Shown piece after piece: positions 40,515 through 49,665 of a stretch of 64,000 nucleotides of DNA. Below the pieces are notes generated by a model, which saw only the letters and a program-made list of their open reading frames with translations, had not been told where the DNA came from and made no database searches. The stretch covers positions 1,488,001 through 1,552,000 of the forward strand of contig CAVSKL010000001.1 of assembly GCA_963728475.1 (NCBI GenBank), read 5' to 3'. The DNA is from CAVSKL01 sp963728475 [NCBI: Candidatus Eiseniibacteriota bacterium]. Its GTDB lineage: Bacteria; Eisenbacteria; RBG-16-71-46; JABDJR01. Both the position numbers and the translations under genes were made by a program. Position 1 is the first letter of the stretch, and the number at the start of each line of letters is the position of its first letter.

Positions 40515-41163
40515 ATGCAGGACGACAGCTATCGTGAGGTCCGGTGCGGACTTTGCCAGGGGATCTTCTATCTCTGCCGGCGTTGCGACCGGGGTCACGT
40601 CTACTGCGACGAGACCTGCCGGAGGGAAGGCAACCTCCGGGCTCGACGGGCCGCCCAGGCCCGCCACCAGGCGAGCGAGCTGGGTCGCCAGGACCACCGG
40701 GATCACCAGCGCCTATCGTGTCCGGATCAAACTGGGTGCCGGCCGCGTGACGGATAAGGGTTCCCCACGCTCCCTTGCCTCCTCCACGGTTCCCCCCACT
40801 GCCAGCCGCTCCTTTCCGAGTTCCGGGAGGATCCGGGTCGGCGGGAGGAGGCTTTGTCATGGACCCACGGATCTGGGTGGCGGTGGCGCCGCCCTGCGAC
40901 CCGACATTCCTGCCGGCGACCAACCCCGGGAACGAGCCCTCGAGACCCCGTCTGGCTCCCCCGTCTCCAACGTACCTCCGGGCGGCCCGGACCGTTCTGG
41001 AAGGGCTCTCGCTCAGGTGCCCGATGCCCCTGTCCGTTGTGCTCTCTGTGGACGGCGAGGCCGGTTCATCCGGTTCGCAGCTCTCGCGCGGCTTGGGGGT
41101 TGGGCAGCAGACCGTCATCGACGACGTCGCGGGGGTCGCCCGCCCGGGCCCCGGTCTGCCTGA
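40515..41163 (+). pseudogene. Cys-rich zinc-ribbon-like passenger gene of IS21-A, frameshifted
   Basis: The frame from the ATG at 40515 encodes 'REVRCGLCQGIFYLCRRCDR', then 'GHVYCDETCRREGNLRARRA' and 'HQASELGRQDHRDHQR', a CxxC...CxxC...C...C arrangement followed by a basic helix. A single extra C near 40712 shifts the frame; reading on gives 'YRVRIKLGAGRVTDKGS', a Pro/Ser-rich spacer and a second 'VRCALCGRRGRFIRF' ribbon ending at 41163. From memory, proteins with the same 'C.SCDRG..YC...CR' / 'VT..GS' pattern lie ahead of istA in other IS21 elements as unnamed ORFs. It ends 39 bp before istA. The role is unknown; DNA binding or target selection are guesses. Confidence 0.7.
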
Positions 41164-41909
41164 CCTCCGGCACCGGTGCCGGATCTGCCGGCGGGAGGCG
41201 TGATGAAGACCCCGCCCGCCACCGAAGCCGAGATCCTACGCCTGTACCATGCCGAACGCTGGAAGGTGCGCACGATCGCGACCCACTTGGGCGTTCACCA
41301 CGACGTGGTCCGCCGCGTGCTGGGCACCCTGCCCCCCCGGGTCCACCGGCGCGGCTCAAGGGGTCCCCACCCGTCTCCCCTCGCTCCCTTTCAGGACTTC
41401 ATCGCCGCCCAGCTGGCCGACTACCCTCGCCTGTGCGCCTCCCGCCTGTTCGACATGGTGCAGGGGCGCGGCTACACGGGGAGCCTACGCACGTTGCGCA
41501 AGCACGTGGCCCGGGTCCGCCCGGTGCCCAGGCGGGAAGCGTTCCTGAAGCTCTCCATGTTGCCGGGAGAACAGGCCCAGGCGGACTGGGCCTACGTCGG
41601 CAAGGTCGCCGTGCCCGGAGGGGAACGAGCCCTCTGGCTGTTCGTGATCGTGCTCTCCTACTCCCGGGCCCTGTGTGACTATTCCGAGCGATTCCGCCCC
41701 CCGATTCCGAGCGAAGACGCCCACCCTTCCGACTGATCGCGCCCGCTGATTCCGAGCGAAGCCGGCCACCGTTCCGAGGGAAGGCGCCCACCGTTCCGAG
41801 GGAAGGCGCCCACCGTTCCGAACGAAGCCGCCCACCCCGGTTCGGGGGTGGCGGCGCGGGGTAACCGGGCTACGCTGAGCCTTTCTCTCATCCCAGAGGA
41901 GGACCCCGC

Positions 41910-43472
41910 GTGCCAGCTAAGAGGTTACCCATGCGCAAGATCCAAGATGTGCTGCGGCTTCGCGCCGCCGGACTCAGCCACCGCCAGATCGCCCGCAGCC
42001 TGGGGCTGGGGCGGACCACGGTCCGAGAGTACCTGGCCCGGGCCCAGCGGGCCGGGCTGGCCTGGCCGGTGGCCGAGGACCGGAGCGAGACGGACCTGGA
42101 GCAGCTCCTGTTCCCCGCCGCCCACCCCTTCCCGGAGCGAGGGCGGCCCCGGCCCGACTGGGCGTGGGTCCACCAGGAGCTGCGCCGTCCCGGGGTCACG
42201 CTCTCGTTGCTGTGGCAGGAGTACCGGGCCGGTCATCCGCGGGACGGGTACCAGTACAGCCGCTTCTGTGACCTCTACCACCGCTTCGCCGGGAAGCTCT
42301 CCCCCTCGATGCGCCAGGTCCATGTGGCCGGCGAGAAGACCTTCGTGGACTTCTCGGGCAATAGGCCCGCCATCGTGGATCCGAAGACGGGGGAGGTGAC
42401 CGAGGTCGAGCTGTTCGTGGCCGCCCTGGGGGCCAGCGGCTACGTCTACGCCGAGGCCACCCCCAGCCAGGATCTGGACTCCTGGATCACCGCCCACCAG
42501 AACATGGCGGCCTACCTCGGCGGTTCCACGGCGATCTGGGTCCCGGACAATCTGAAGAGCGGGATCACCACCCCCTGTCGCTACGAGCCGGGGGTGAACC
42601 GGACCTACGAGGAACTCGCCGCCCACTACGGCGCGGTGGTCATCCCCGCCCGGGTCCGGCGCCCCAAGGATAAGGCGAAGGTCGAGTTGTCCGTGCTGCT
42701 CGCCCAGCGCTGGATCCTCGCCGTGCTCCGCAACCGCACCTTCTTCTCGCTCGAAGAGCTCAACGCCGCCATCCGCGACGAGCTCGACCGCCTCAACGAC
42801 CGTCCTATGCAGAAGCTCAAGGTGAGCCGCCGCCAGCTCTTCGAAGCACTCGATCGCCCCGCCCTGCGGCCCCTCCCCCTCGGCCGCTACGAGAAGGGCA
42901 TCTGGAGCTACCCCCGAGTCAACATCGACTACCACGTCGAGGTCGAGAACAACTACTACAGCGTCCCCTACCAGCTCCTGAAGGAAGTGGTGGAGGCACG
43001 GACCACCGCCACCACCGTCGAGATCATCTTCCACTCCAAGCGCGTCGCCTCCCATCGGCGGCTACGCGGCCGGGGACGCCACTCCACTCACCGCGACCAC
43101 ATGCCCGCCTCCCACCGGGCCCACCTCGAGTGGACCCCCTCCCGGCTCGTTCGCTGGGCCGAGAAGACCGGCCCCCACGCCGCCGAACTTGTGACCCACA
43201 TCCTCGACACCCGGCCCCACCCCGAGCAGGGCTACCGCTCCTGTCTCGGCCTCATGCGCCTGGGCAAGAAGTACGGTGAGGCGCGTCTCGAAGCCGCCTC
43301 CCGGCGGGCGCTCCACCTGCGTTCCTACAGCTACCGCACCGTCAAGAACATCCTCTCCGCCGGAACCGACCGGCTCCCGCTGGAGACCGAGTCGCCCGCC
43401 CCGGCCGCACCCTCCCACGAGAACATCCGCGGCGCCGCCTACTACGCCGCCCCAAAGGAGATCCCATGCTGA
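41910..43472 (+). CDS. istA: IstA transposase of IS21-B1
   Basis: A 520-residue IS21 transposase. The N-terminal HTH is 'GLSHRQIARSLGLGRTTVREYLARA'. The DDE core has 'TFVDFSGNRPAIVDPKTGEV', 'WVPDNLKSGI' and 'RVRRPKDKAKVELSV' with the expected acidic residues. The C-terminal beta domain 'VNIDYHVEVENNYYSVPYQLL' is typical. It starts with GTG after AGAGGAGGACCCCGC; an ATG 21 bp later is possible. The stop overlaps the istB start. It is about 90% identical by eye to the copy at 47.3 kb. Confidence 0.95.
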   Translation: MPAKRLPMRKIQDVLRLRAAGLSHRQIARSLGLGRTTVREYLARAQRAGLAWPVAEDRSETDLEQLLFPAAHPFPERGRPRPDWAWVHQELRRPGVTLSLLWQEYRAGHPRDGYQYSRFCDLYHRFAGKLSPSMRQVHVAGEKTFVDFSGNRPAIVDPKTGEVTEVELFVAALGASGYVYAEATPSQDLDSWITAHQNMAAYLGGSTAIWVPDNLKSGITTPCRYEPGVNRTYEELAAHYGAVVIPARVRRPKDKAKVELSVLLAQRWILAVLRNRTFFSLEELNAAIRDELDRLNDRPMQKLKVSRRQLFEALDRPALRPLPLGRYEKGIWSYPRVNIDYHVEVENNYYSVPYQLLKEVVEARTTATTVEIIFHSKRVASHRRLRGRGRHSTHRDHMPASHRAHLEWTPSRLVRWAEKTGPHAAELVTHILDTRPHPEQGYRSCLGLMRLGKKYGEARLEAASRRALHLRSYSYRTVKNILSAGTDRLPLETESPAPAAPSHENIRGAAYYAAPKEIPC

Positions 43473-44245
43473 ACCAAGCCACCCTGGACAAGATGCAGGC
43501 CATGAAGCTCTCGGCCATGATCGAGGCCTTCGAGCAGCAGACCGCCTCCCGCCAGGCCGCCGGCCTGAGCTTCGACGAGCGCCTCGGCCTCCTGGTCGAC
43601 GCCGAGTGGACCCACCGCGAACAGCGCAAGCTCGCCCGCCGGCTCAAGGGAGCCAAGCTCCGCTACCCGGCCTGTCTCGAGGACGTCGACTTCCGCGCCT
43701 CCCGGGGGCTCGACCGCCAGGTCGTCCTCTCCCTCGGCACCTGCGGCTGGATCCAGGAGCACCAGAACCTCGTGCTGACCGGACCCACCGGCACCGGCAA
43801 GAGCTTCCTCGCCTGCGCGTTCGCGGAGCGGGCTTGCCGGCGCGGGTTCACCGCCACCTATGTCCGGACTCCCCGGATCCTTCACGAACTCGCCGTCGCC
43901 CGCGGCGATGGCTCCTACGAACGGCTCCTGGCCCGGCTCCTCAAGGTGGAGCTGCTGGCCATCGACGACTGGCTCGTGGCTCCGCTGCGCGACGCCGAGC
44001 GGCGCGACCTGCTCGAGGTCCTGGAGGATCGCCACGAGCGGGCCTCCACCCTCATCGCCTCCCAGCTGCCCATCACCGCCTGGCACGAGGCGATCGGGGA
44101 ACCCACCCTGGCCGACGGGATCGTGGACCGGCTCCTGCACCGCTCGCACCGCATCCCGCTCAAAGGAGCCTCGATGCGCCAGACCGAACCCCTGACCCCG
44201 GCCACGGAGAAGAAGAAGAAGAAGCCCCAATCCAGAACCCCGTGA
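43466..44245 (+). CDS. istB: IstB ATPase of IS21-B1
   Basis: A 259-residue AAA+ helper ATPase that regulates IstA target capture. It has 'LTGPTGTGKSFLACAFAERA' (Walker A, ~104-111), 'LLAIDDWLV' (Walker B) and a sensor region near 'STLIASQLPITAWHEAIG'. The start overlaps the end of istA by 7 bp, indicating translational coupling. The Lys-rich tail ends shortly after 'ATEKKKKKP'. Confidence 0.95.
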   Translation: MLNQATLDKMQAMKLSAMIEAFEQQTASRQAAGLSFDERLGLLVDAEWTHREQRKLARRLKGAKLRYPACLEDVDFRASRGLDRQVVLSLGTCGWIQEHQNLVLTGPTGTGKSFLACAFAERACRRGFTATYVRTPRILHELAVARGDGSYERLLARLLKVELLAIDDWLVAPLRDAERRDLLEVLEDRHERASTLIASQLPITAWHEAIGEPTLADGIVDRLLHRSHRIPLKGASMRQTEPLTPATEKKKKKPQSRTP

Positions 44246-45533
44246 TCCGGGGGGGGTACCCCAGGTCCCGGCCGGGCCGAGATCGTCGCTCCTGGAGCTT
44301 CTCTCGAGGTCGGATCCCGGTGCCTGGACCCGAGACCGGAAAATCAGGCTACCAACCCGGGACCGACCCGGTAAGATGCGACCCACGACCCTGACGAGGA
44401 ACCCAACGACACAATCCCCGCGTCGCTACGCTCCGACGGTGGCCGGAATCCTTCGGAACCGGCGGGCGTCTTCGCTCGGAACGGGTGGGCGCCTTCCTTC
44501 GGACCAGGTGGGCGCCTTCGTCGGAATAGCCACCTGTGGGGGGAGTTCGTCTTTGAACTCACCGCCGACTCGCTCTGCCGCTCGCTGGTGCGCGCCGCCG
44601 CCTTCTTCGGCGGCACCCCCCGCCAGTGGCTGTTCGACAACGCCAAGGCCGTCGTCCTCGAACGCCGCGGCGGTGCCGTCCGCTTCCACCCCGACCTGCT
44701 CTCGGTGGCCGGCGCCTATCACGTCCAACCCCGGCTCTGCGCGGTGGGCAAAGGCAACGAGAAGGGTCGTATCGAGCGCCAAATCCGCTTTCTGCGCGAC
44801 CGCTTCCTCGCCGCCCGCCCCATCCCCGATATCCAGACCGGCAACCGGGAGCTACTCACCTTCCTCGCCGACATCGCCTACCCGCGCCCCCATCCCGAGC
44901 TCCGGGACCGGTCCGTGGCCCAGGTCCTGGACGAAGAGCGCCCGCGGCTGTTGCCCCTTCCCCCCGTGCCACCCGCCACCCACCGCCTGCTCCCGGCCCG
45001 GGTCGACAAGACCGCCAGCATCCGCTTCGACACCAACCGCTACTCCGTCCCCGCCCGCTACGCCCAGTCCCTGCTCACCCTGGTCGTCGACGACGCCACC
45101 CTCCGCCTCCTCGACCGGGGAACCGAGGTGGCCCGCCACCACCGCTCGTGGGGACGCCACCAGAACCTGGAACTGGCCCCCCATCGCGACGAGATCCTGG
45201 CCCGCAAACGCGCCGCCCACGACCTCAAGGGACGCGACCGCCTCAAAGCCCTCGTCCCCGCCATCGACGACCTCTACGCCCGCTGGCTCGACGCCGGCCG
45301 CCACCTCGGCACCATGACCGCCCGCGCGCTGAAGCTCCTCGACCTCTACGGCGACACGCTGTTCACCCAGGCCGTCCACGAGATCCTCGACCGCGGGCTC
45401 CACGACCCCGGCGCCCTCGCCCAGTTCCTCGAGCAGAAGCGCCGGGCCGCACAACGCCGCCTCCCCGTGGATCTCACCTTCGCCGACCACGTCCCCGACG
45501 CCGACGTCATCCCCCACAACCTGGAGGACTACG

Positions 45534-46286
45534 ATGCCCCGCCCGAGTCCTGATCTCATCCCCGCCCTGGCCGATCTGGGCTTCAAGACCTCCCCCGAGG
45601 CCCTCGGAGCCCTGCTCACCCATGCCACCCAGAGCCGCCTCTCCCCGGTCGAGACCCTCGAACAGCTCCTCGCCCTCGAACGCCGCGAACGCGAAGGGCG
45701 CAATCTCCAGACCCGCACCCGCCTCGCCGCCCTCGGTAAGTTCAAACCCCTCGACCGCTTCGACTGGAACCACCCCCGAAAGATCGACCGCAAGCTCTAC
45801 GAACAGCTCCTCGCCTTCGACTTCCTCCACACCGGATACAACGTCCTGTTGCGTGGGCCCTCCGGCCTCGGCAAGACCACCCTGGCCCAGAACCTGGGCT
45901 GGCTCGCCCTCCAGAAAGGAGCCACCGTACGCTTCGCCACCCTCGGCCAGGCCCTGGCCGACATGGACAAACATGACACCCCCATCGGGTTCGAACGCAA
46001 GCTCCGCCACTACATCAAGCCCACCCTGCTCATCATCGACGAGCTGGGATACCTCCCCGCCGACTCCCGCGGCGGGGACATCCTCTACAACGTCATCAGC
46101 CGGCGACACCAGGAACGCTCCACCATCATCACCACCAACCTCCCCTTCAAGCAGTGGGGGACCATCTTCCCCGGCGCCGCCTGCGTCGGCGCCCTTGTCG
46201 ACCGGTTCACCGAAAACTGCCACGTCCTGGACATCGAGGGAGACTCCTGGCGGCAGAAGAAGAGCCGGCCTTCAGATCGAGATTGA
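45534..46286 (+). CDS. istB: IstB ATPase of IS21-A
   Basis: A 250-residue IstB of a different subtype from the IS21-B copies. Walker A is 'LRGPSGLGKTTLAQNLG' (~105), Walker B 'TLLIIDELGYLPAD', then 'STIITTNLPFKQW'. It overlaps the 3' end of the split istA by 20 bp. The gene is intact, although its partner istA is interrupted. Confidence 0.94.
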   Translation: MPRPSPDLIPALADLGFKTSPEALGALLTHATQSRLSPVETLEQLLALERREREGRNLQTRTRLAALGKFKPLDRFDWNHPRKIDRKLYEQLLAFDFLHTGYNVLLRGPSGLGKTTLAQNLGWLALQKGATVRFATLGQALADMDKHDTPIGFERKLRHYIKPTLLIIDELGYLPADSRGGDILYNVISRRHQERSTIITTNLPFKQWGTIFPGAACVGALVDRFTENCHVLDIEGDSWRQKKSRPSDRD

Positions 46287-47335
46287 CCGAACACGGGGCG
46301 CGACAGCGCCCAAAATGCGCGGACAGGAAGAGGTTACAAAACGCGCGGACCGGAGGGGCCGTCTACAAACGACAACCCGTACTCCGAGAGCCAGTTCAAG
46401 ACGCTCAAGTACCGGCCGGACTTTCCGGAACGCTTCGGCTCGATCCAAGACGCCCGAGCTCACGGCGGTGACTTCTTCCCGTGGTACAACACCGAGCACC
46501 GCCACAGCGGACTTGGGCTGCTGACGCCGCACGACGTGCACTACGGACTCGCGCAGGAGAAGCTCGCCCGGCGCGCCGCCGTGCTGGCGCAGGCGCACGC
46601 CGCCCATCCGGAACGGTTCACGAACGGCAATCCTCAGCCGCCGGCGCTTCCCCGGGAGGTTTGGATCAACAAGCCGAAGATCGAGGTCGAACGCTCCACT
46701 GAGGGAATCGTCGGATCGCGACGCGAAATCGACGCACAGGGAAGTCCCAGGATCAACGATCTCGACCTGGGGAGTCACCGTAGTACCCCCCCTCTCAAGG
46801 GGTCGGGTCTCATCAAGGCCGTACAGTAAATTCACGCGATGAGTGTCTCATTCTCGTTGACAGGTTCCGGGGCCTACTGGCGATGGATAGAAGCAATCCG
46901 GCCTACAATGAACGGTTTGCCAGGGTGGGGATCCCGCAGACCGAGGAAGCCAGACGCGCCTATTGGGAGTTGATCGTGACCACGCCTCGCCTCGCTGAGT
47001 GCATCAGCAGCGCGATCCTCTACGACGAGACGATCCGCCACAGCAAGCAGGATGGCACTCTCTTCCTCAATACCATCATGAATGCGAGAGTCATACCCGG
47101 CATCAAGGTGGACGCCGGTGCAAATGACTATTCCGAGGCATTCCGGCCACCGATTCCGAGGGAAGGCGGCCACCGTTCCGATGGATCGCGGTCACTGATT
47201 CCGACGGAAGCCGGCCACCGTTCCGAACGAAGGCGGCCACCCTTCCGAGCGAAGCCGGCCACCCCGGCGGGGGGTGGCGGCGCGGGGTAACCGGGCTACG
47301 CTGAGCCTTTCTCTCATCCCAGAGGAGGGCCCCGC

Positions 47336-48898
47336 GTGCCGGCTAAGAGGTTACCCATGCGCAAGATACGAGACGTGCTGCGGCTCCAGGCCGCGGGACT
47401 CAGTCATCGCCAGATCGCCCGGAGCCTGGGCCTGGGCCGGACCACGGTCGCCGAGTACCTGGCCCGGGCCCGGGAGGCCACCCTGGCCTGGCCCCTGCCC
47501 AAGGATCTGGGCGAAGCCGACCTGGAGCGGCTCCTGTTCCCCGAAGCCCACCCCTTCCCGGAGGGGGGACGCCCCCTGCCCGACTGGGGCCAGGTCCACC
47601 GGGAGCTCCACCGCCCCGGGGTCACCCTGTCCCTCCTCTGGCAGGAGTACCGGCAAGGCCACCCCGAGGGCGGGTACCAGTACAGCCGGTTCTGCGACCT
47701 CTACCGCCGGTTCGCCGGCAAGCTCACTCCGTCCATGCGCCAAGTCCACCGGGCCGGCGAGAAGACCTTCATCGACTTCTCGGGCAAGGGGCCCGGCATC
47801 GTGGACCCGAGGACGGGCGAGATCACCGAGGTCGAGCTGTTCGTGGCCGCCCTGGGGGCCAGCGGGTACATCTACGCCGAAGCCACCCCCGGCCAGGATC
47901 TGGACTCCTGGATCACCGCGCACCAGAACATGCTCGCCTACTTCGGCGGCTGCAGCGCGATCTGGGTCCCGGATAACCTGAAGAGCGGGATCACCACCCC
48001 TTGCCGCTACGAGCCGGGGGTGAACCGGACCTACGAGGAGCTCGCCGCCCACTACGGCGCGGTGGTCGTCCCCGCCCGGGTCCGACGTCCCAAGGACAAG
48101 GCGAAGGTCGAGTTGTCCGTGCTGCTCGCCCAGCGCTGGATCCTCGCCGTGCTCCGCAACCGCACCTTCTTCTCTCTCGAGGAGCTCAACGAGGCGATCC
48201 GCGAGCAGCTCGACCGCCTCAACGACCGTCCCTTCCAGAAGCTCGGGGTGAGCCGCCGCCAGCTCTTCGAGGAACTCGACCGCCCGGCGCTCCGCCCCCT
48301 TCCCGCCACCCGCTACGAGAAGGGCGTCTGGAGCTACCCCCGGGTCAACATCGACTACCACGTCGAGGTCGAGAACAACTACTACAGCGTCCCCTACCAG
48401 CTCCTGAAGGAAGTGGTGGAGGCCCGGACCACCGCCACCACCGTCGAGATCCTCTTCCAGTCCAAGCGGGTCGCCTCCCACCGCCGCCTCCACGGACGCG
48501 GGCGGTACTCCACCCATCCCGACCACATGCCTGCCTCCCACCGGGCTCACCTGGGGTGGACGCCCTCGCGGCTTGTCCGCTGGGCCGAGAAGACCGGTCC
48601 CCACGCCGCCGAACTCGTGCCCCACATCCTCGAGACCCGTCCCCACCCCGAGCAGGGGTACCGGTCCTGTCTCGGCCTCATGCGGCTGGGGAAGAAGTAC
48701 GGTGAGGCGCGTCTCGAAGCCGCCTCCCGGCGGGCGCTCCACCTGCGTTCCTACAGCTACCGCACCGTCAAGAACATCCTCGCCGCCGGCACCGACCGCC
48801 TTCCGGTGGAGCAAGACCCTCCCGCCCGCGCCACCCCCGCTCACGAGAACATCCGCGGCGCGGCCTACTACACCCCTCACGAGGAGACCCCATGCTGA
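47336..48898 (+). CDS. istA: IstA transposase of IS21-B2
   Basis: A 520-residue IS21 transposase with the same length and layout as the copy at 41.9 kb: HTH 'GLSHRQIARSLGLGRTTVAEYL', core 'TFIDFSGKGPGIVDPRTGEI', 'WVPDNLKSGI', 'RVRRPKDKAKVELSV'. The GTG start follows AGAGGAGGGCCCCGC. The frame is complete and overlaps istB by 7 bp. Confidence 0.95.
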   Translation: MPAKRLPMRKIRDVLRLQAAGLSHRQIARSLGLGRTTVAEYLARAREATLAWPLPKDLGEADLERLLFPEAHPFPEGGRPLPDWGQVHRELHRPGVTLSLLWQEYRQGHPEGGYQYSRFCDLYRRFAGKLTPSMRQVHRAGEKTFIDFSGKGPGIVDPRTGEITEVELFVAALGASGYIYAEATPGQDLDSWITAHQNMLAYFGGCSAIWVPDNLKSGITTPCRYEPGVNRTYEELAAHYGAVVVPARVRRPKDKAKVELSVLLAQRWILAVLRNRTFFSLEELNEAIREQLDRLNDRPFQKLGVSRRQLFEELDRPALRPLPATRYEKGVWSYPRVNIDYHVEVENNYYSVPYQLLKEVVEARTTATTVEILFQSKRVASHRRLHGRGRYSTHPDHMPASHRAHLGWTPSRLVRWAEKTGPHAAELVPHILETRPHPEQGYRSCLGLMRLGKKYGEARLEAASRRALHLRSYSYRTVKNILAAGTDRLPVEQDPPARATPAHENIRGAAYYTPHEETPC

Positions 48899-49665
48899 AC
48901 CAAGCCACCCTGGACAAGATGCAGGCCATGAAGCTCTCCGCCATGGTCACCGCCTTCGAACAGCAGGCCGCTTCCCGCCAGGCCGCCGGCCTGAGCTTCG
49001 AGGAGCGCCTCGGGCTCCTGGTCGACGCCGAGTGGACCCACCGCGAGCAGCGCAAGCTCGCCCGCCGGCTCCGGGGCGCCAAGCTCCGCTACCCCGCCTG
49101 CCTCGAGGACGTCGACTTCCGCGCCTCCCGGGGCCTCGACCGCCAGGTCATCCTCTCTCTCGGCACCTGCCGCTGGATCCAGGAGCACCAGAACCTCGTG
49201 CTGACCGGACCCACCGGCACCGGCAAGAGCTTCCTCGCCTGCGCCTTCGCCGAACGGGCCTGCCGCCGGGGGTTCACCGCGGTCTACGTCCGTGCTCCCC
49301 GCATCCTCCACGAACTCGCCGTCGCCCGGGGGGACGGGTCCTACGAGCGGTTCCTGGCCCGGCTCCTCAAGGCGGACCTCCTGGCCGTCGACGACTGGCT
49401 CGTGGCTCCCTTGCGTGACGCCGAACGTCGTGACCTTCTCGAAGTGCTCGAGGACCGGCATGAACGGGCCTCCACCCTCATCGCCTCCCAGCTCCCGATC
49501 TCCGCCTGGCACGAGGCGATCGGGGAACCCACCCTGGCCGACGGGATCGTGGACCGGCTCCTGCACCGCTCGCACCGGATCCCGCTCAAGGGAGCCTCGA
49601 TGCGCCAGACCGAGCCCCTGACCCCGGCCACGGAGAAGAAAAGGACCAAGTCCAAGACCGCGTGA
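48892..49665 (+). CDS. istB: IstB ATPase of IS21-B2
   Basis: A 257-residue AAA+ helper with Walker A 'LTGPTGTGKSFLACAFAERA' and Walker B 'LLAVDDWLVAPL'. It is nearly identical to the IS21-B1 partner apart from scattered substitutions and the tail ('EKKRTKSKTA'). Complete and coupled to istA. Confidence 0.95.
   Translation: MLNQATLDKMQAMKLSAMVTAFEQQAASRQAAGLSFEERLGLLVDAEWTHREQRKLARRLRGAKLRYPACLEDVDFRASRGLDRQVILSLGTCRWIQEHQNLVLTGPTGTGKSFLACAFAERACRRGFTAVYVRAPRILHELAVARGDGSYERFLARLLKADLLAVDDWLVAPLRDAERRDLLEVLEDRHERASTLIASQLPISAWHEAIGEPTLADGIVDRLLHRSHRIPLKGASMRQTEPLTPATEKKRTKSKTA

Larger units (their letters stand above)
41676..44532 (+). mobile_element. IS21-family element B, copy 1 (IS21-B1), 2857 bp
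   Basis: It begins TGACTATTCCGAGCGATT and ends (inward) TGGCTATTCCGACGAAGG, with a 6-bp duplication CCTGTG (41670-41675 and 44533-44538). Arrays of ~22-27-bp repeats with the core CCGTTCCGAGGGAAGGC lie just inside both ends (41690-41840 and 44440-44530), as in IS21 elements where they bind the transposase. It encodes complete istA and istB. It is the innermost, hence youngest, element of the nest and looks intact. Confidence 0.93.
41203..45553 (+). pseudogene. istA: IS21-A transposase IstA, split by IS21-B1
   Basis: The N-terminal piece (41203-41675) begins 'MKTPPATEAEILRLYHAERW' with an HTH and reaches 'EQAQADWAYVGKVAVPGGERALWLFVIVLSYSRAL', containing the first catalytic Asp. The C-terminal piece resumes at 44539: 'WGEFVFELTADSL', 'WLFDNAKAVVLERRG', 'GNEKGRIERQIRFLRDRF', to the stop at 45551. 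Without IS21-B1 and one CCTGTG copy the join 'SYSRALWGEFVFEL' is in frame and gives 495 residues. The 3' end overlaps istB by 20 bp. Confidence 0.93.
40273..46367 (+). mobile_element. IS21-family element A (IS21-A) with a passenger gene, interrupted by IS21-B1
   Basis: The ends are related inverted repeats: left TGTGGACGGCCTCCGGCATC from 40276, right (inward) TGTAGACGGCCCCTCCGGTC from 46367, with a second shared block GTCCGCGCA ~40 bp inside each end. AACG occurs on both sides (40269-40272 and 46368-46371). It encodes a zinc-ribbon passenger, istA (split by IS21-B1) and istB. Without IS21-B1 it is ~3.2 kb, long for the family because of the passenger. Confidence 0.88.
39612..46829 (+). pseudogene. 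IS3-2 OrfB transposase, split by IS21-A
   Basis: The N-terminal part (39612-40272) has 'LWSWDITKLLGPAKWTYYYL' and 'HADRGSSMKSKPVAFLL', and stops matching at 'THSRPHVSN'. The C-terminal part resumes at 46372: 'DNPYSESQFKTLKYRPDF', 'WYNTEHRHSGLGLLTP', ending at 46829. With IS21-A and one AACG copy removed, 'RPHVSNDNPYSESQ' reads through in frame and gives a 372-residue DDE integrase. The split lies next to the third catalytic region (the Glu in YSESQFK), so the left fragment alone cannot be active. Confidence 0.93.
39132..46869 (+). mobile_element. IS3-family element (IS3-2) carrying two nested IS21 elements
   Basis: The ends share TGCCAATATGGATGAGACAC (left, from 39137) and TGTCAACGAGAATGAGACAC (right, read inward from 46862). 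A 5-bp duplication GGGCC flanks the extended ends (39127-39131 and 46870-46874). Removing everything between restores 'GDKGLLAMD' of the aldolase in frame. Its own sequence is ~1.64 kb (39132-40272 plus 46372-46869) and encodes orfA and a split orfB. The rest is IS21-A with IS21-B1 inside it. Confidence 0.88.

Noticed and set aside
40775-41203. ORF just upstream of istA in IS21-A
   Set aside because: It overlaps the passenger gene in another frame and lacks the Cys-ribbon pattern; the frame ending 'CALCGRRGRF' fits the family better.
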